DNA of 5,511 nt, taken from positions 1 to 5,511 of the forward strand of contig JAUYDP010000014.1 in NCBI GenBank assembly GCA_030691805.1, in the 5' to 3' direction. This document shows positions 5,505-5,511 of the stretch, in pieces. The notes under the pieces are model-generated. The model was not told the origin of the DNA. It saw only the letters and a program-made list of their open reading frames with translations, and did no database searches. The position numbers and the translations under genes are program-made. This stretch comes from Dehalococcoidia bacterium. GTDB lineage: Bacteria > Chloroflexota > Dehalococcoidia > JAUYDP01. Numbering within the stretch: the first letter of the stretch is position 1; each line of letters opens with the position of its first letter.

Positions 5505-5511
5505 ATGGAAC
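5505..5511 (+). CDS. Start of an unidentified gene, cut by the window edge
   Basis: Only ATG GAA C (Met-Glu) is present, so the product cannot be named. The start is supported by AGGAGGT upstream and by a consensus promoter with an 87-base leader. It is divergent from the cupin gene. Confidence 0.7.

Noticed and set aside
1..5511. Search for CRISPR arrays, insertion sequences, integrase sites and phage genes
   Set aside because: No spaced direct repeats, transposase motifs or terminal inverted repeats were seen; all long frames belong to housekeeping or metabolic-type genes.

Overview
The window is GC-rich bacterial DNA with Gram-positive-style Shine-Dalgarno sites (AAGGAGG, AAAGGAG, AGGAGGT) and consensus-like sigma-A promoters. 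It holds four minus-strand genes that can be read in full or nearly so: the 3'-truncated propeller gene, a 2-oxoacid oxidoreductase gamma subunit, a LUD protein and recN. A fifth minus-strand gene, a small cupin, follows, and one plus-strand gene just starts at the right edge. The ferredoxin-dependent 2-oxoacid oxidoreductase subunit and the LUD protein suggest an anaerobe. The RecN motifs (ASGGETSR, DEIDMGVGG) make me lean towards Chloroflexota or a clostridial lineage, but this is inference and no marker gene in the window settles it.

Layout from right to left, the direction of most transcription. At 5336-5504 lies a divergent intergenic region with two strong back-to-back promoters whose -35 boxes overlap. 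One drives the cupin gene (4997-5335, minus) and the other drives a plus-strand gene that begins at 5505. Between the cupin gene and recN, at 4728-4996, there is no gene. This stretch holds a dense series of hairpins (4880-4976), an AT-rich stretch, and a recN promoter with a TTGACA box. recN (2997-4727) encodes a full-length DNA repair SMC-like ATPase. After an 87-base gap comes a tightly packed set of three: a LUD-domain protein (2202-2909), a lone 2-oxoacid:acceptor oxidoreductase gamma subunit (1591-2199, two bases away, TTG start), and a membrane-anchored beta-propeller protein with TolB-like repeats. The last starts inside the stop codon of the gamma gene (ATGA overlap) and runs off the left edge.

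The LUD, gamma and propeller genes almost certainly share an mRNA, possibly by readthrough from recN. The LUD and gamma proteins both point to carboxylate or 2-oxoacid redox metabolism, but the alpha, beta and delta subunits of a 2-oxoacid oxidoreductase are not next to them. I see no mobile element, CRISPR array, rRNA or tRNA. No complete new system is evident. The points most worth a second look are the overlapping divergent promoters, the hairpin array upstream of recN, and the LUD plus orphan gamma plus propeller operon.
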